From Styela clava (Eukaryota; Chordata; Ascidiacea; Stolidobranchia; Styelidae): a stretch of 64,000 bases of DNA. The notes under the pieces are model-generated. The model did not search any database. It saw only the letters and a program-made list of their open reading frames with translations, and was not told where the DNA came from. Each line of letters starts with the position of its first letter. Positions within the stretch are counted from its first letter, which is position 1. Positions 1 to 13,700 of the stretch are shown here, piece after piece. The stretch covers positions 4,092,001 through 4,156,000 of the forward strand of contig NC_135250.1 in the NCBI RefSeq assembly GCF_964204865.1, written 5' to 3'. The position numbers were made by a program, and so were the translations under genes.

Positions 1-981
1 TTATTAGAACTTAGCTCTAATTTGTTTTGTTATTCCCACCACTGCTCAAGATAGCTGTTCTGCTGTATATTAACGTATCTACTTCAGTGTTCATGGGAAT
101 TTCATTTGATTAATTTAATTGAAGTTTTGTCCTGTGATTTGCTGAGTGATTGAAATTAGGCAATTGTCAGGGATGGCAAAGACTGTGCCGTTGTCGGTCA
201 TGTGGGCAACAAAGTAGGCCGTGAAGTGTCCGAATTAAGAAACTTCCTTGGTGCACATACTTTGTGAGCACCCATTATTGTTTCGAAACCCAAACCATTG
301 AACTCAACAAACTTTTGCAAAACCTCTATAAAGTGTAACAAGTTTAATGAAGTGGCGAAACCTAACACAGACTCTCAGGTTAGAATGGAAACTTGCGAAA
401 CCCGAGGGTGTCACAGAATTGAGGTTATCATCTATCATTGGCAGCCTGTGATATAAACGGATTCACGCTGTGAAATTCAAAATGTCTTCAACATTCCATC
501 GCTTACAAAATAAATGAGAAATCCTTGACGTAACATAACTTGATATTAATAAAATAAAGACACATATATATATTTGAATTAGTAGCAAGCAATTAACGCT
601 AAGAATACGGAAAGGATAGCACAGTCAGGAGCAGTGTAGTATATAAATCTTGCGTGAAAGCTGTATAGAAACAGAAAAAAAACATGGATATCGATTAGTT
701 GGAGCAGTTTCAAATAAAACCAATGAAACTTAAAGTCCTGAAGCAGAGTGCCCCACAACAGAATGGATCCCCAGATAAACCTTTTATTCTTAATATTAGC
801 TCCCAAACCCAATAAGGGATGAATAAACATTGGCATTCCGAGGCATTGTAGATGCATTTGCTGTATATACTATTACTGCCATAATCAGCAGTGCAATAAC
901 ATTGTATGAGGTAGAACATCTCTATCTAACTGCACACCGAGTTGAAATAAAGTCTTATATTAATTTGGAATGGATGGTTAC
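1..981. other. Intergenic, no confident gene
   Basis: AT-rich sequence without a recognisable conserved gene. On the minus strand, around 795-911, a short open stretch encodes a hydrophobic segment (NVIALLIMAVIVYTANAS) ending in GFGS and a stop at about 795. It could be the last exon of a membrane protein, but I found no convincing acceptor in frame and no family match. The rest looks like old transposon sequence. Confidence 0.3.
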
Positions 982-1221
982 TAGGGCTGGGCACTTCGAA
1001 TCGGAGGATGAATAATTCAAATCGGTTGAGACAGAATTTTGAATCGCTGCCATCTTGTATTTTGAGTCTGCCAAATGTCGGAGTGAATCCTTTCAATATT
1101 TGTTTTTATTAGACCCATTATAATTAAAAATGTCACATACATATCTCTTAGTGTTTGAGATTCGATTCCACAAAAAAAATAGATTCTGAAATGATTCGGT
1201 ATTCAAGAACGCCCAGCCCTA
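982..1221. mobile_element. hAT-like MITE, TAGGGCTGGGC family, copy 1
   Basis: Ends are the inverted repeats TAGGGCTGGGC (982) and GCCCAGCCCTA (1221). The subterminal sequence carries TTCGAATCG-type motifs and the same internal text (GAATCGCTGCCATCTTG) as the copy at 29715. Flanking 8-mers ATGGTTAC and ATGGATCT agree at 5 of 8 positions, so the target duplication is decayed. Confidence 0.8.
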
Positions 1222-1255
1222 ATGGATCTATATTCAAAGCTTTTTTAAAATCAGT

Positions 1256-1456
1256 ACCAATCGGCCAATGAAAAAACTTGAAGAATGCGGTATTCCATTG
1301 GATTTGACCATAAATCGCCTGAAAAAAATTAAGGCCCCAAACGAGGTATGTAGGTACTACTGTTTTTTTTCAACAACCAGTACAGCCGAGAACTCTGTAA
1401 GTCATATTCAGGTGCCATCCAATGTCAGCACAGTATCAGCGATACATAAGCATATT
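1256..1456 (+). CDS. Possible 3'-terminal exons of an unidentified gene
   Basis: A candidate acceptor (AAATCAG ending near 1255) opens a frame reading RPMKKLEECGIPLDLTINRL and on to KAPNE, followed by a good donor GTATGT near 1347. A second acceptor (ATATTCAG, ending about 1411) would join in frame to VPSNVSTVSAIHKHI and a stop, giving a roughly 63-bp intron. The composition looks coding, and the frame would converge on the VIPAS39 3' end about 270 bp away. I do not recognise the family. It sits directly after a MITE, so upstream exons would lie left of the window or before 982. It could also be chance. Confidence 0.3.
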
Positions 1457-1726
1457 TAAAAAAACATGGTCCAACATGTCATTAATTAATTTTTACATAC
1501 CTATCCCGAAACAATCTGCACCCTACAGACACTCGGAAATCGTAGCGATTTTCATTTTGAAAAACAACCACAAAACATGATTAGATATAATTAAATAGGC
1601 AAAACAAATGATTGTGAATTGTGCAATAATAAAATAAAGAATGGATTCTTAAAATCGTTTCGCAGATCACATAATTTTGTTTCTAATGGAACTTCCTCAG
1701 CACCTGAGATATTTATCTGATAAAGA

Positions 1727-4700
1727 TCAATTCTTCCATTTGGTTTCCTGAAAAAAATTGAATTTTGTGTTTTTTATGTTGGAACGCATACATGCAGTAA
1801 TTGCAAGGTGAAAGAGTTTGGTATTTTTGCTGGCGATCGAGACAATATCATAATTTCAAACACCTGGGAGCATAGTTTCTTCTGAGGTGTGCTCTTGCGG
1901 CATTGCGCAGTAAAATCATCCCAGAGGGAAGGAACACTGCTTGGCAGGGAAACAGGGTTGTAATTTATTACTTTTAAGGTGAAAACCAACAAAAAAGCTT
2001 GCTCATGCTGGGTTTTATCGTTTTATTTTGAATGACCGGGAACCCGCTGAAAATTTTCTCCAAATTCACAATCATGTGTAGCCAACTAGCATCCAAAATT
2101 CAGACGAAATTTGGTTAATTTTATATTGGCAATGAGTTAAGAGTCAAATTTTGGAACGCTTGGAAGGCAGTACTCCCGTAGTGTGTGTACCAGGTTAGGG
2201 TTAGGCCATAATTTTATTCCAATTTTCGCTATTTGGGTCTATTATGAGTTCGGGGACTGTCTTGTGCCCCTTCCCATTCCCTTGGGTTTCAGTCCCTTTA
2301 TACAAATTGACGTAAGGTAGGCGAACAAAATTAGTCACCTCGTTATTGGTAACACACTTCTGGAGCACCAGAAAATGATATCAGCCTTCAAAAATAGGAG
2401 TCAAGTGAAACAAAGAGCTTATCATGGTCTGAGTTTAGCGTTGATTTTCAAAATCTAATAAAAGCCTCATTAACTTACCGGTTTCCTTGATTCACTTAAC
2501 AAATATTGTCTCATATGTTGATTTGTATCAGGTATATAGTTTAAATAGGACATGAGTCTTTGTCGATCTTTCTGGTATACAAGTGTCTGTGAATGTAAGA
2601 AAGTAATGCAAAATATAAGGAAACCTTAGTAAAATAACTATGAATGAGGTAGGTGGCAAAGAAAAACTTTACAACAGACTCCAGAGTTCAATGCAGAAAA
2701 AGTTTAACTATAGCATTGTAGCTTGTAGGACAGAACCACTATCTCTAACTCAGGGGTTCCAAAACCAGGGTCGCGACCCCAAATTGGGTCGGAGTGATAA
2801 ATAGATAGGGTCGCTGAGGTATGGTAGAGGATGGATGTACAACTCATCTAAGATTTGACAAACCATGTTAAATTTAGCAGTTTGTACCATGGCTTAATGT
2901 AAAACAGGCCCATAGGCATCACTCTATGCTTTTGTTATTGAAAATGTAGGTTTTATTGTGACATCACTGTTGGGTTCTAGCTTATTTTACTTAATACCAC
3001 CACATGACCAAACTCAAAAGTCCAGTGAAAGAAGCTCTAAAGTTTCATGAAAAATATATATATTGACCTATTGGGTCGCACTGGACACTTGAAAGTTGTC
3101 TTTGGGGTCGTCCTGAAAAAAGCTTGGGAACTCCTGCTCTAACTACTAAAAATTATAAAGCAATTGGTCAAAGCAGTTTAAAACCAAGACAATTTTCTGT
3201 CACCACCAATAAATTGTCAGTGAGAATTACGGGACTGCCTCGCTTTTTAGCTGCTTCGACTGTCAAACATCTCATTGGTGTTCTAAGTAAAGTATGCATA
3301 GACCAAACCAGTAATGTTTATTTTGGTCTTCCCAAAACATAGTAACTCCCAATAACTTGAAATACACCAGTGACTGCTTGACAAGAGCTTACTTGAGGCA
3401 GAGATTTTAAAATATACGTAGACTATAATGTCGAGCAGTTTCCAAACCGCAGCCAGCGGGCGGTTTGATATGGCCCACAGAACTTAGGTGAAAAAGTTTA
3501 TCACTTTGTGTTTTTATCTTTTTGCATTCTAGATATCACCAATTGTTATGACAATATCACAGTTTAAGCGCATGTATATTCGTGACAATTCAATTATACC
3601 GACATTTTAATTGCATGTGTCGGTACAGGCACCTTGTAGGCGCTTCCCTCTCCCAGCTAGCAAATATATTTTTCCCTCAAATTTTGACCCCCGCTCATTC
3701 AACTTGACCCCTGATGTAGAGTAAGATGAAAAGCAGGAGACTTTTAGTGGAAGACAACTATATACTTACATCAATAACAACTTTGTGGCATTTTAGCTTT
3801 TGAGCCATTTCTAGTCTCATATCGGATGTTTCAATCTCAGCACAATATTTCTGAATCGCCTGTGAATGAATACAGAAAGAAGTAAGCAAGAGATATGAGA
3901 ATTAGTGTGAGGATGTTTCGCGACGTATAACAATACGTGGTTAGCGTTTGGTACCATGTTAGCGGTTTTCAAGCGGTGTTTTACGAATACAGTCCACAGG
4001 TTCATAAGTTTCCATTCAAATACAAGTTTCTATTTTATTAATATCATATATATATTATATTTTACAATTAAAAATAAATACATATTATTTTTGTGTCTAT
4101 ATTAATATATATATTTGTGTATTGTTTGAATATAATCAAATAATTATTAGGTTTGTCACTATTATTTAACTTGCTACACCCTAAAGATCATTTTGTTTTT
4201 GCAGTATTTCGTTTGCTTTTGTGTACACTTGTAGTTTATGCAATAAAGACAATAAAACACAATTACATTATTGTACAGGGGTTACGCAAGCGACTGAAAC
4301 CTTACATTTCGTTTCCGGTTCACCAAAAAGGTTAGAAACCACTGCTGTATGGGTCCACAGCAGAACCGTGGAGTCGGAAAATTTAATATGATCATTTAAA
4401 AGATCTTAGTCTTTTCCCCTGGGATAAATATGGAAATCCTATCCTACATCACAATATTTACTAAAATTTTTGAAGCAAATGTCATTACCATCAATAACCT
4501 ATGAAAAAAACGAGCAACTACTCACATCAGGAGGTGCCAGATTTTTACTTAGAACATCGACAACTTTATCGAATCCCATAACAGCATGTAACCTTGGACC
4601 TCTGAATAATGATTTTGGTATTGTAAGCACTTGCTCCAAGTCTCTCCACCTGTTTACGAAGACAGAAAATAGAATTTGTTTTAGAAAACAATAATAAATT

Positions 4701-7700
4701 GATACTCCCATAGTATGTGTACCAGGTTGAGTTAGGTCATCATTTTATTCCAATTTTCCTTATTTTAGTTCTATTACAAGTTCGAGGACTGTCTGTGTTA
4801 GCCAAGTGAATATACCCCCTGACCATAGGTTCCAGTAACTTTACACAACTTGATGTAAAGTAGGCAAACAAAATTGTTACCTCCATATTAGTACACATAC
4901 TTCTGAAACGCCAATAAATTGGATCAGTAAAGCCCAAAAGAATCCATATTACGATAGCCTAGTGCAAAGTTTACAAACCGGAAGTAAAGTTTATTCTGCA
5001 GAGAAGAATTTTGCCTTACAAAATAGGCGCATAACAATAGCTAGAAATCTGTTAAAGATAGAATAAACAGTTTCCATGCATCTCGATGGGGTAATAAAGA
5101 ATTCATTTGAGCGCTGTGCGTCTCGTGAGCGGTATGCTCGGGTAATAATTTATCATGTTCACTAAATTCCTAAGTTTATACCTAATTGTTAATAATTATT
5201 TAATCCCTCCCCAGTTTATGGATTACCGAGATGAAAAATGGCTCTCACGAAAGAGTATTTACTTCTGCGGGTGTAGATATCACACAATTTCAATTTTCAG
5301 GGTAGTTTACGAGATAACTGTGAGATCTATAACCACCGAAAAAAGCTAGTCACAACACGTCACCCCAACAAGTTAACAAAACGATCCACTGGCCCAAAAA
5401 AAACAAATTCTTTAAGCCTTCTTGATCCCTAACATCTGTGGTTGTGAGATTAAAATAAAATCAGATTACAATATTCCGTCAATGAATTCACGATAAAATC
5501 AATAATATGATATGCTTTGTATTAAACAAAGATGTGGTCGCATAACACTAAAATGAAATAAAAAACCATCTTACTGAATTATTCAAATGCAATAACTCAA
5601 GTAATCAAAATTAAAACCAGTGATTAAAACGCGCAAATATATCTGTGAATACTGTGAGGCATCTATAATATGATATAAAAAGGTGTGATCTAACCAAAAC
5701 AATAAGTAAAGATTATTGTATTAAGGCGTTTTAATAATCAGAAGCAACTTAAAGTAAAAGCCGTCGTGGTACAAAATTAGGGTCAATGAATTGAACAATA
5801 ACTTTCTACCAACTATCCCATCCTTAATTACTGATAATTTGAAATGATTTGTTCTATTAGTTCAGGGGTTCTCAACCTGGGGTTCACAAACCACTAGAAG
5901 ATTCCCAAGGCTACTTGGATGACAGTCGAGCTTTTGTATGTTGCTGTTTTGTTAATATCCTTTATTACTACCAGAGGAAAATGCGTGCCCATTGAAACTA
6001 GACGCTAATTGAAAGGTAGATTTTTCCTGATCTTGCGTTGTTGTGATTGTGACGCAACAATGTAAAATTCAAGGCTTTGCGTACAAACTGTGAAATCTCT
6101 AAAGACAGCGTGCTGCGAGCATTGGAAAAAGAAATTATGCAAATTGAAAATTGGGAAAAATTTTAGGAATTCATTAGTTAGGCAGACGATAACGGCAATA
6201 ATATCAACAAGACAATTTAATTCAGTTAGATATGGTCAATGAATTGGTGTTGCAACAAATTGTTAGTCAATATATCACAATTTTGTTCGGTGTCTGATTA
6301 CCGGGGGTTCGCATTGATTGTTTCGTGACTCGAGGGGTACTTAACAGAAAAAGGGTTTGAGAACCCCTGCATTAGTTGCAGATATACAACAAATTTGACC
6401 TCTCCCTAAGATGAAACAGCCACATTTAATAATGATAGTTTAAGAATATTGTGTTAATACCAAATATCACTTACTTTCTCATCCGACACAATGCAGCTAT
6501 GGCTGTATAAACAAAAGCTTTCTCAGCTACTCTATATTCATTTTTTATAGATTGAGGACTGCTGAGAATACCCTGAAATTCAACAATAGTTTCTGAAACA
6601 TGAAAATCGTGGTTTTACAACTATTGTCTTAGCTTTCTACACGTTCATATGCAGGGCAAAAAAATAAACATATTGTAATAAAAATATTTCATCAAGCAGG
6701 GATGATCAAAACTCAATAATTTAATGTTCAAAAATTCTTAACAATATTTAAAATACATTTTGGTAAAATAATTTTCAATGACCATCTTATAATCTATTGT
6801 AAGTAAATGTGTGACCCACAATAAAAAAATCACCAGTCTACATAAAAGATTTAAATCAGCACCTACTAACTAAACTTAGATAATATATGTTTAAACTCAA
6901 TTCTTCTTATGTCTTTTTAATTTAATAAAGTGATTAAAATTAAGGTTTTGTGGGATTTTAAAATGTATTCAGAATTACAGATCCTGGTGAATTTTTTTAG
7001 AACATGGTATTTTTATTTCTGCAACAGCATCCTTGCATTATACGGATACGGATCCGCTAGCACAGCAAAGGCATTGAGGAAAGGTTGGGAGTTAGTCTCG
7101 CAAAACCTCTACTGATATTTATGTTCAGGATAGTTCAGTATTTGGTTAGGACAATCCCTTGTGATCAAGTATAATCCATTAATGAGATAATTGAATAATA
7201 CAGTACAATGAATATGTTATGAAAATTATATTTCAAACGAAAATTTCAAATTTGAGACACAAGGAAATGATTATAGATATTACTTACCTCTGGTTCTCCC
7301 CAATGATAATAACAACAATAATATAACGTCGTTATAACAGATTTGTTTGTAAGATTCTCTCTTCTTGGGTGAGTTTTAAAAACCGAAGGTTTTTCGGATT
7401 CTTGAGTTTTACTGTCGTTATCGTCAATAATATTTTGCCGATTCAGCAATGACACTTGGTCTTGAATTTCTCTCGTTTCATTAGCGAGTCGAGGATCGGA
7501 ATCAAAGTAGTATCTAGAAGATAAAAACTATTAAAATTTGTTGGCACAATATCTGTTAGTCAATATTGTCATGCTGAGTGTTAGGAAGCCATGTAGGGTG
7601 AAGAAATTCGGTCGATGTCAATCTCCCATAAGATAGATGTTTAGGGAAGTAGAAAAAGATTGAAATGAGGTTTCACTGTTGCCAAATTTACTCCATGAAG

Positions 7701-10700
7701 CCATGTGAACGCAATTGTCTTTAGTACCTCTAAAACCTAGGCCACACACTTGAATATATCTCATGACATGCTGGTTTGCTATAGCAGGCCAGGGCTACTC
7801 AACTATTTTTACCGAAGATCTGCATACAAAACTTCAAAATTATTTGGGTCCGGTCTTTCCAGAAATTATATTTATACATCCTTAAACGTGAACTTCCTTG
7901 ACCGGTTGATGATTATCAGCTAATCAAGATTGCTTATTATGGTGTTATCATTCTTTTCATAAATATTCAAAACAATAAAAGTCATTTTAAACTTTAAAAG
8001 TGGGGCTAATGATCCAAAATAAAGAACTAGGTGCGGTCTGAATCAAATACTCGAACGGTCCGGATTCGGACCGCAGTCCGCCAGTTGAGTAGCCCTGTGC
8101 TATGAACCCTTGACCCGGTAAATCACAATGCCTAACTCACTTTATACAGTCTTTGAGTGCATTCATTCGAACTTCCGGTGATCTGGCACATTTCAAACAA
8201 TGTCTGTATTTCAACATGGCCGCTTCCTCAGTTCGACCAAGGACCATTAATATTTCATGCAATTCTTCAATTTCAGATATCGCTTGTAAATAAGCACAAT
8301 AATGATCGACAGCGACTGGACGACTCATGAGCTCTTTACTGAAAAGTTCTAAAAAAATTTTCACATTAGTTGATGATTTGTGTTATCACAGCCTTACAGG
8401 AAAAATTCAAGTCCTTTCTAAAGTAGTAGTTAAGTATCAAAGACAGCTTGTAAAAAGCCATGTACGGTGGAGGTGTAAAAAGTCTGTTGATTGGAGTTTT
8501 GTACAGCAACACTATCTACTTAAAATGAAATTCTATGCCAGTGACTCCCAACCTTTTACGGCTTGTAGCCCCTGTGTTCATCATTCTGGTTATATTTATA
8601 GTATGAAATTATAGAGAACGTGGAAGAAGAAGTACATAACGAAATTCCAATGAAATTAATTTTGAGGGCCATGGCCCCTCGGTTGGGAACCGCTGTTCTG
8701 TGATTCTACATGATGGCTTGGGGCCAATGGGAAAGATTTTGGTTTTCCAAAAGATAGCTTCATCCATATCAATGGATGCTTGATTGTACAGAGCACTGTA
8801 CAGGGTTTGTAGTAGTGAAGGTGTGACAAAGGCTGTTGATTGCCGTAGCCTCACTGACTTTGCTAAAACTGCCATAGGTTTGCAATAGTCATAGTCATAG
8901 TGAAGTTTATTTTTTCCAACCAGTAAAATAATAACAGATACATCGCAAGAAATATGCGAAAAAGTCAAGAACATAATTTTACTGGGGAAGGGAGGCAGTG
9001 GGGATCCAAAGTTGGTTGTAACATGGTATTGATCCAGAAAGATTCTAGTCTTTCCAAATATGTTAGCTCTTTACGCATTAGTTTTAAAAAACTTTGAAGA
9101 TTTGAAAATGCGATCCTATCAGTACCCATTATATACAACTTAATTTTATAAACAACTTAATTTGCGAAATATCGTATTGGGGTAAAGCTCATATAGGAGT
9201 TATACAGATTACAGAGTATTTCCCCACATAAGGTTTACCAATTCATGTTTCAAAAGGATATCCTGAGAAGAATTATTATTATATATCAAAATTAGTTCAT
9301 TGTCCTAAATCAATTCAAAAGCAAAAATTAATTTCCAAACTCAGTCTTTTGACAAGAGTCATCATGAACAATGAAGACTTCTACTGACCTCGTTTTAAAG
9401 TATTTCTCATGAATAATGTTATAGAAAGAATCGCATTTCCATCATGTCTTCTTATTGCAGCATCTAATAATGCTGTCTTGTCTTCAACTGAACGATACAG
9501 TTCTTTCACAACTGATTCACCGAGCTGGAAGAAAAAATGATCATGAAAAATTAGATAATTTTAGATTTTAAGCTAATTTTGATAATCGTATCGAGCATTT
9601 TCAAAGTCCATTTACAATTTCTATTTTGTTATAAAGTCAATTCTCAATATATCCTAACCAGGTTTGTTTCATTTTAATCTGTTTTATTTTTTAGGTATTT
9701 TATCTGGTACTCCCAAAGTATGTGAACCAAGATGGCGGACACCGGATTTTAGTTCTACAACGAGTTTGGGGACTAGCCAAGTGACTCCTGTGGTATTTGT
9801 ACCTGAAATTATCGCGTACCCTAACCAGGTATACATACTACGAACCGGTGTCCACCATCTTGGTTCACATACTACGGTAGTACCTTTTTTCTTCATTTAA
9901 TACGCCTTTATATATGACCACACTCAAACGCATGAATCACAAGTTTGAAGTTGAAAAAATTGCATAATTCAATATTTTATCAACCTTTTGATTATTGGAC
10001 ATGAAGTGTACTTTTAGATTTTGCTAAATTGTTGCGAGACAATCGCTTTCCCTTACAAAAAATGGAACAACCTATTTCAAATTCTCAATACTTATAGAAG
10101 GCTATTCCTTCATTTTTTTTTTTTTTAATTCCCTCTGCATCCTTTGGGGCCCAATAATTCACCCAATATTTTGCTGTTTTGATTCAATCCAAGTGAAAAT
10201 ATCTTACCATGAATCTTTTCAAAGTTTCTTGTTTAGAGGGCGCTGTTGCTCTTTCACGTTTTGCTTGGGTTAATTGTTTTCTCAAAGTATTTCTTTCTGT
10301 TTCTAGTTTTGCTAACACAGTTGTTGATACTCCTTGAGGTGCTGGGAATTATAAATTGAAGATTTGAAAATATAAGAAAACAAGGAGGTAACACTAATAT
10401 ACCTACAACATTAGTATTAACACGGTTTCTTGGGACCTCACCAGTGATGTCCGAAACAAATCGATATGCTCCAAATTTATTAAAAATTTTGAGTTTGGAA
10501 TAATTTAGAATATTTTTATTTGGAAATTGAGAGGGATTCAGAGCCATCAGACAAGCAGATCAAAATGTATGATATCTCAACTAATAATAAACAACACAGA
10601 GAAAACAATGACCTTTCAGAATGTGTTCAAATTAGTGAAATATTTGGTTCTGGCCATTTCTGGACATCGCTCTCCAATTTCGGTTGACTGAGAATTAGGG

Positions 10701-13700
10701 CTGTCCAAGCGAACCAAATATTCGAAATCGAATGGAATCGCAAATTATTTCGAAGCGTTTTTGGACCGATTTAGAAATCGCTAAAATTTGGTACATAATG
10801 CGCCTCACGACCACCTTTGCACGACCGGCAAGCAAAAACATGTTTCTATCGCTTTCTTTGCTGTAAAAAGGTCTCTCCTATTGCCCGGTGACATGTAATT
10901 ATCCATTCCATGCATGGTCATAAATGAAAAGTTATTGGTAACAATGATTTAAAGATGACGTTTTTTGAGAGAACACAAGGAGAAAAAGGCAAATTTTGTG
11001 TCAGCCAAAAAACGCCAGTTCTATAAATAGAATCGATTTGTAGCTGTTGTGTCAGTAATCATAGGAACATGGTACAGGACTGAATCAAGTTTTGGAGGTC
11101 CAATATCTTTTTCCAATAAAATTTATTACTATGACAAATAATTGCAATTTTGTGAGTTGATGGCTGTTGTACAGCAACAATATGGTCATCAAATATTAAT
11201 GTCATCAAACTAGCTCTGAATTTGTGAGTTCCCGAAATGCAATTTTGAATTTTTTGGACAACAGTTATATCTATATTAATAATTGTTTTTATCATTTTAC
11301 TGAAAATTACACTAAAAATATTGAGTTAATAATACTAATGATAATAGGACTAAAATAGCAACTACGAGCATTAAAAGAGTCTGTGCAATTTTCAACTCTC
11401 AAAACTTGATAGTTTTCAAAACCCTATTTTTTTGACCAGTTCAAGGAGGATTGTGTTCTCCTTTTATAACTCTGGAAACATAGTTATGCAAAATGTTTGC
11501 AATAATTTAGATATAACTGCACATAAGTTAACACAATATTGAAGAGGAAGTTTTTTTTTGTACATTAGATTAGAGACAATTAAGGATTGCGCAATAATAT
11601 TCTTTTATTCGGTTCGATTCGAGAAAAATATTCGGTTCGATTCGAATCAAAAAAATATTCGAGTTTGGACAGCCCTACTGCGAATTCACAGTGTGGAGCA
11701 ATTTTTCGAAATGATCAAAAATTGGGAATGAAACAATGAGCCACTACAGGTCAGCTATTTCACATAAAACTCACTTTCATTTTTACTTGATTCCAGTGGC
11801 GACACAACACTATTACTCATAGATGCTCCTCCCCGAGCAGAGAATTTTACAGACTGTAAAAAAAGAATAGTTTTACATGATGGAAGAATTGATATACGAA
11901 CTTCAATTTAGTCTAATCAAGAGGTCGAAAGTGGGACAAGTGGAATATCATTCATTAACCCTGATTTTATTGAATGTGGTAAGAATCATATTTTAATTAT
12001 TCCACTACACTGCCATAAGAAGTTTTTTATTAGATTTGATTTTTGGCAATTTTAGCGCCAAAGTATTCGAACTTGGGCAATGGATTTATTAAACTTGTCT
12101 GCAGGATTACCTGTAACTGGACATGACACTGTATTTTGGGACTTCTAGCAAACACTGCAAGAACAAAGTAAGATGCTTCTGAAGATGTAGTCAAATTTTT
12201 CCGGGATGCCTTTTCGAACTTGAAGGTTGCCTCCCAACTTTTGGTGCTCTCGAAGTATGCGAACCAAGATGGCGGACATCGGAACGTAACATGGGTAACA
12301 GGTTAGGGTTAGGCGATAATTTTTTTCCAATTTTCCTTATTTTAGTCCTATTATCAGTCCGAAGACTAGCCAAGAGCCTCCCTTAGTATTTATAGCTAAA
12401 ATTATGGCCTAACCCTAACCTAGTACACATATTACATTCCGATGTCCGCCATCTTGGTTCACATACTTCGGAAGCCCCCAACTTTTTATAAACAACAAAT
12501 TGAAAAACAAAAAAAATAAATAGAATCTGTCATCACCTGAGAAGCTGAGCCAGTCTTTCCTCGAAAAGCACGAGCTGAAACCGCCGTTGCAATAGTTGAT
12601 GCCTTGGTCTTCTGTGATGTTTGAGAATGAGGTCTGAAAATCATATAAAGTAAAGACTTGAATACAGATAAAGATTTCTTAGAAATTTTATGTATTTTAT
12701 TTAAATAGAATGAAATGGTCTTGTGGTCAGATTGCTGGATATTTGGTGAAGAACTTGGATTCTAATTCAAGGCAACCACATCAACCCCAGAGTGTGATTA
12801 ATTGGTTATTAGGCAATGCCAAACCCGAAAAATATTTGTCTTTTCAAAAGAGTAGCTCTTTACATATTGTTTTGGATGCAAAAAGCTGAAATAAGCATCT
12901 TTTGATATTTGAAAAAACTCACTAAGATTTGTAAATTATTAGTCAGAATTTCAAAAACAAACTTCATTTCCTCGTGCATAGGTAGACCTACATAAATTAT
13001 GTTTCAAGCTTATGTTTGTCTTATCTGAATTCTAAGGAAAATTCATAATATTTTACATATAGAGTGTTTTTCATTTACTTCACAAACTACTGATAGGCAG
13101 GAAAATACCCTGTACTAGATACACCAAAATCCTAAAAAATAATTTTCAATCAAAGAAGTTTGTGAAAAAAGAAAGCAATTTTTGCAACACAAAAAACGAG
13201 GGCACACTTCTTTTACCTACTAAAATATAAAACCATTCACCATTGGTCTGATATTTAAAGAAAAACAACATCTAGACTACAATGTAGTTAATATTCCATT
13301 CGATCACGTCATTGCAACACTCACCTGTCAGGATTAGCAGAAGATCCATCCCAATTAGTAACTTCTATTGTGTCTTCATCTTCTTCATCGTCGAAATTAA
13401 ATTTTGTGAGTGCAGATTTATTCCAGTAGTCTTCTGAATCTTCCTGACTGGCATTGGACGGCTACATAAAAGAAGAAGAATTTGAAAGTATAATTAAATA
13501 AAGTGATGAGATTTATATTAGGCTCTGCTCGGAATCACCAAGAAAAACCCTCATAAGATGTCACTAGAACACATGCTACAAAAATTCAACAGATGATTCC
13601 AAACCAGGGATGGGCAAGATTTTTGGATCAGGGGCCAAAAATTTTGCCCACCTAGACTGACGGGCCATGTAAGTGTGACGTAAAAAGTTACATTTCATGA

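Noticed and set aside
8609-8974. 121-codon minus-strand frame
   Set aside because: Overlaps a hAT MITE and a retroposon tail and lies in a VIPAS39 intron. No domain.
9684-9900. Open frames across family-A MITEs (also 33451-33849, 46939-47278, 54320-54550)
   Set aside because: They translate the inverted repeats (for example CEPRW-TPERS on both strands) and recur with each copy. They are not genes.
12712-12790. Functional tRNA gene
   Set aside because: The A and B boxes are only approximate and no acceptor-stem pairing was found. Listed as a possible SINE head only.
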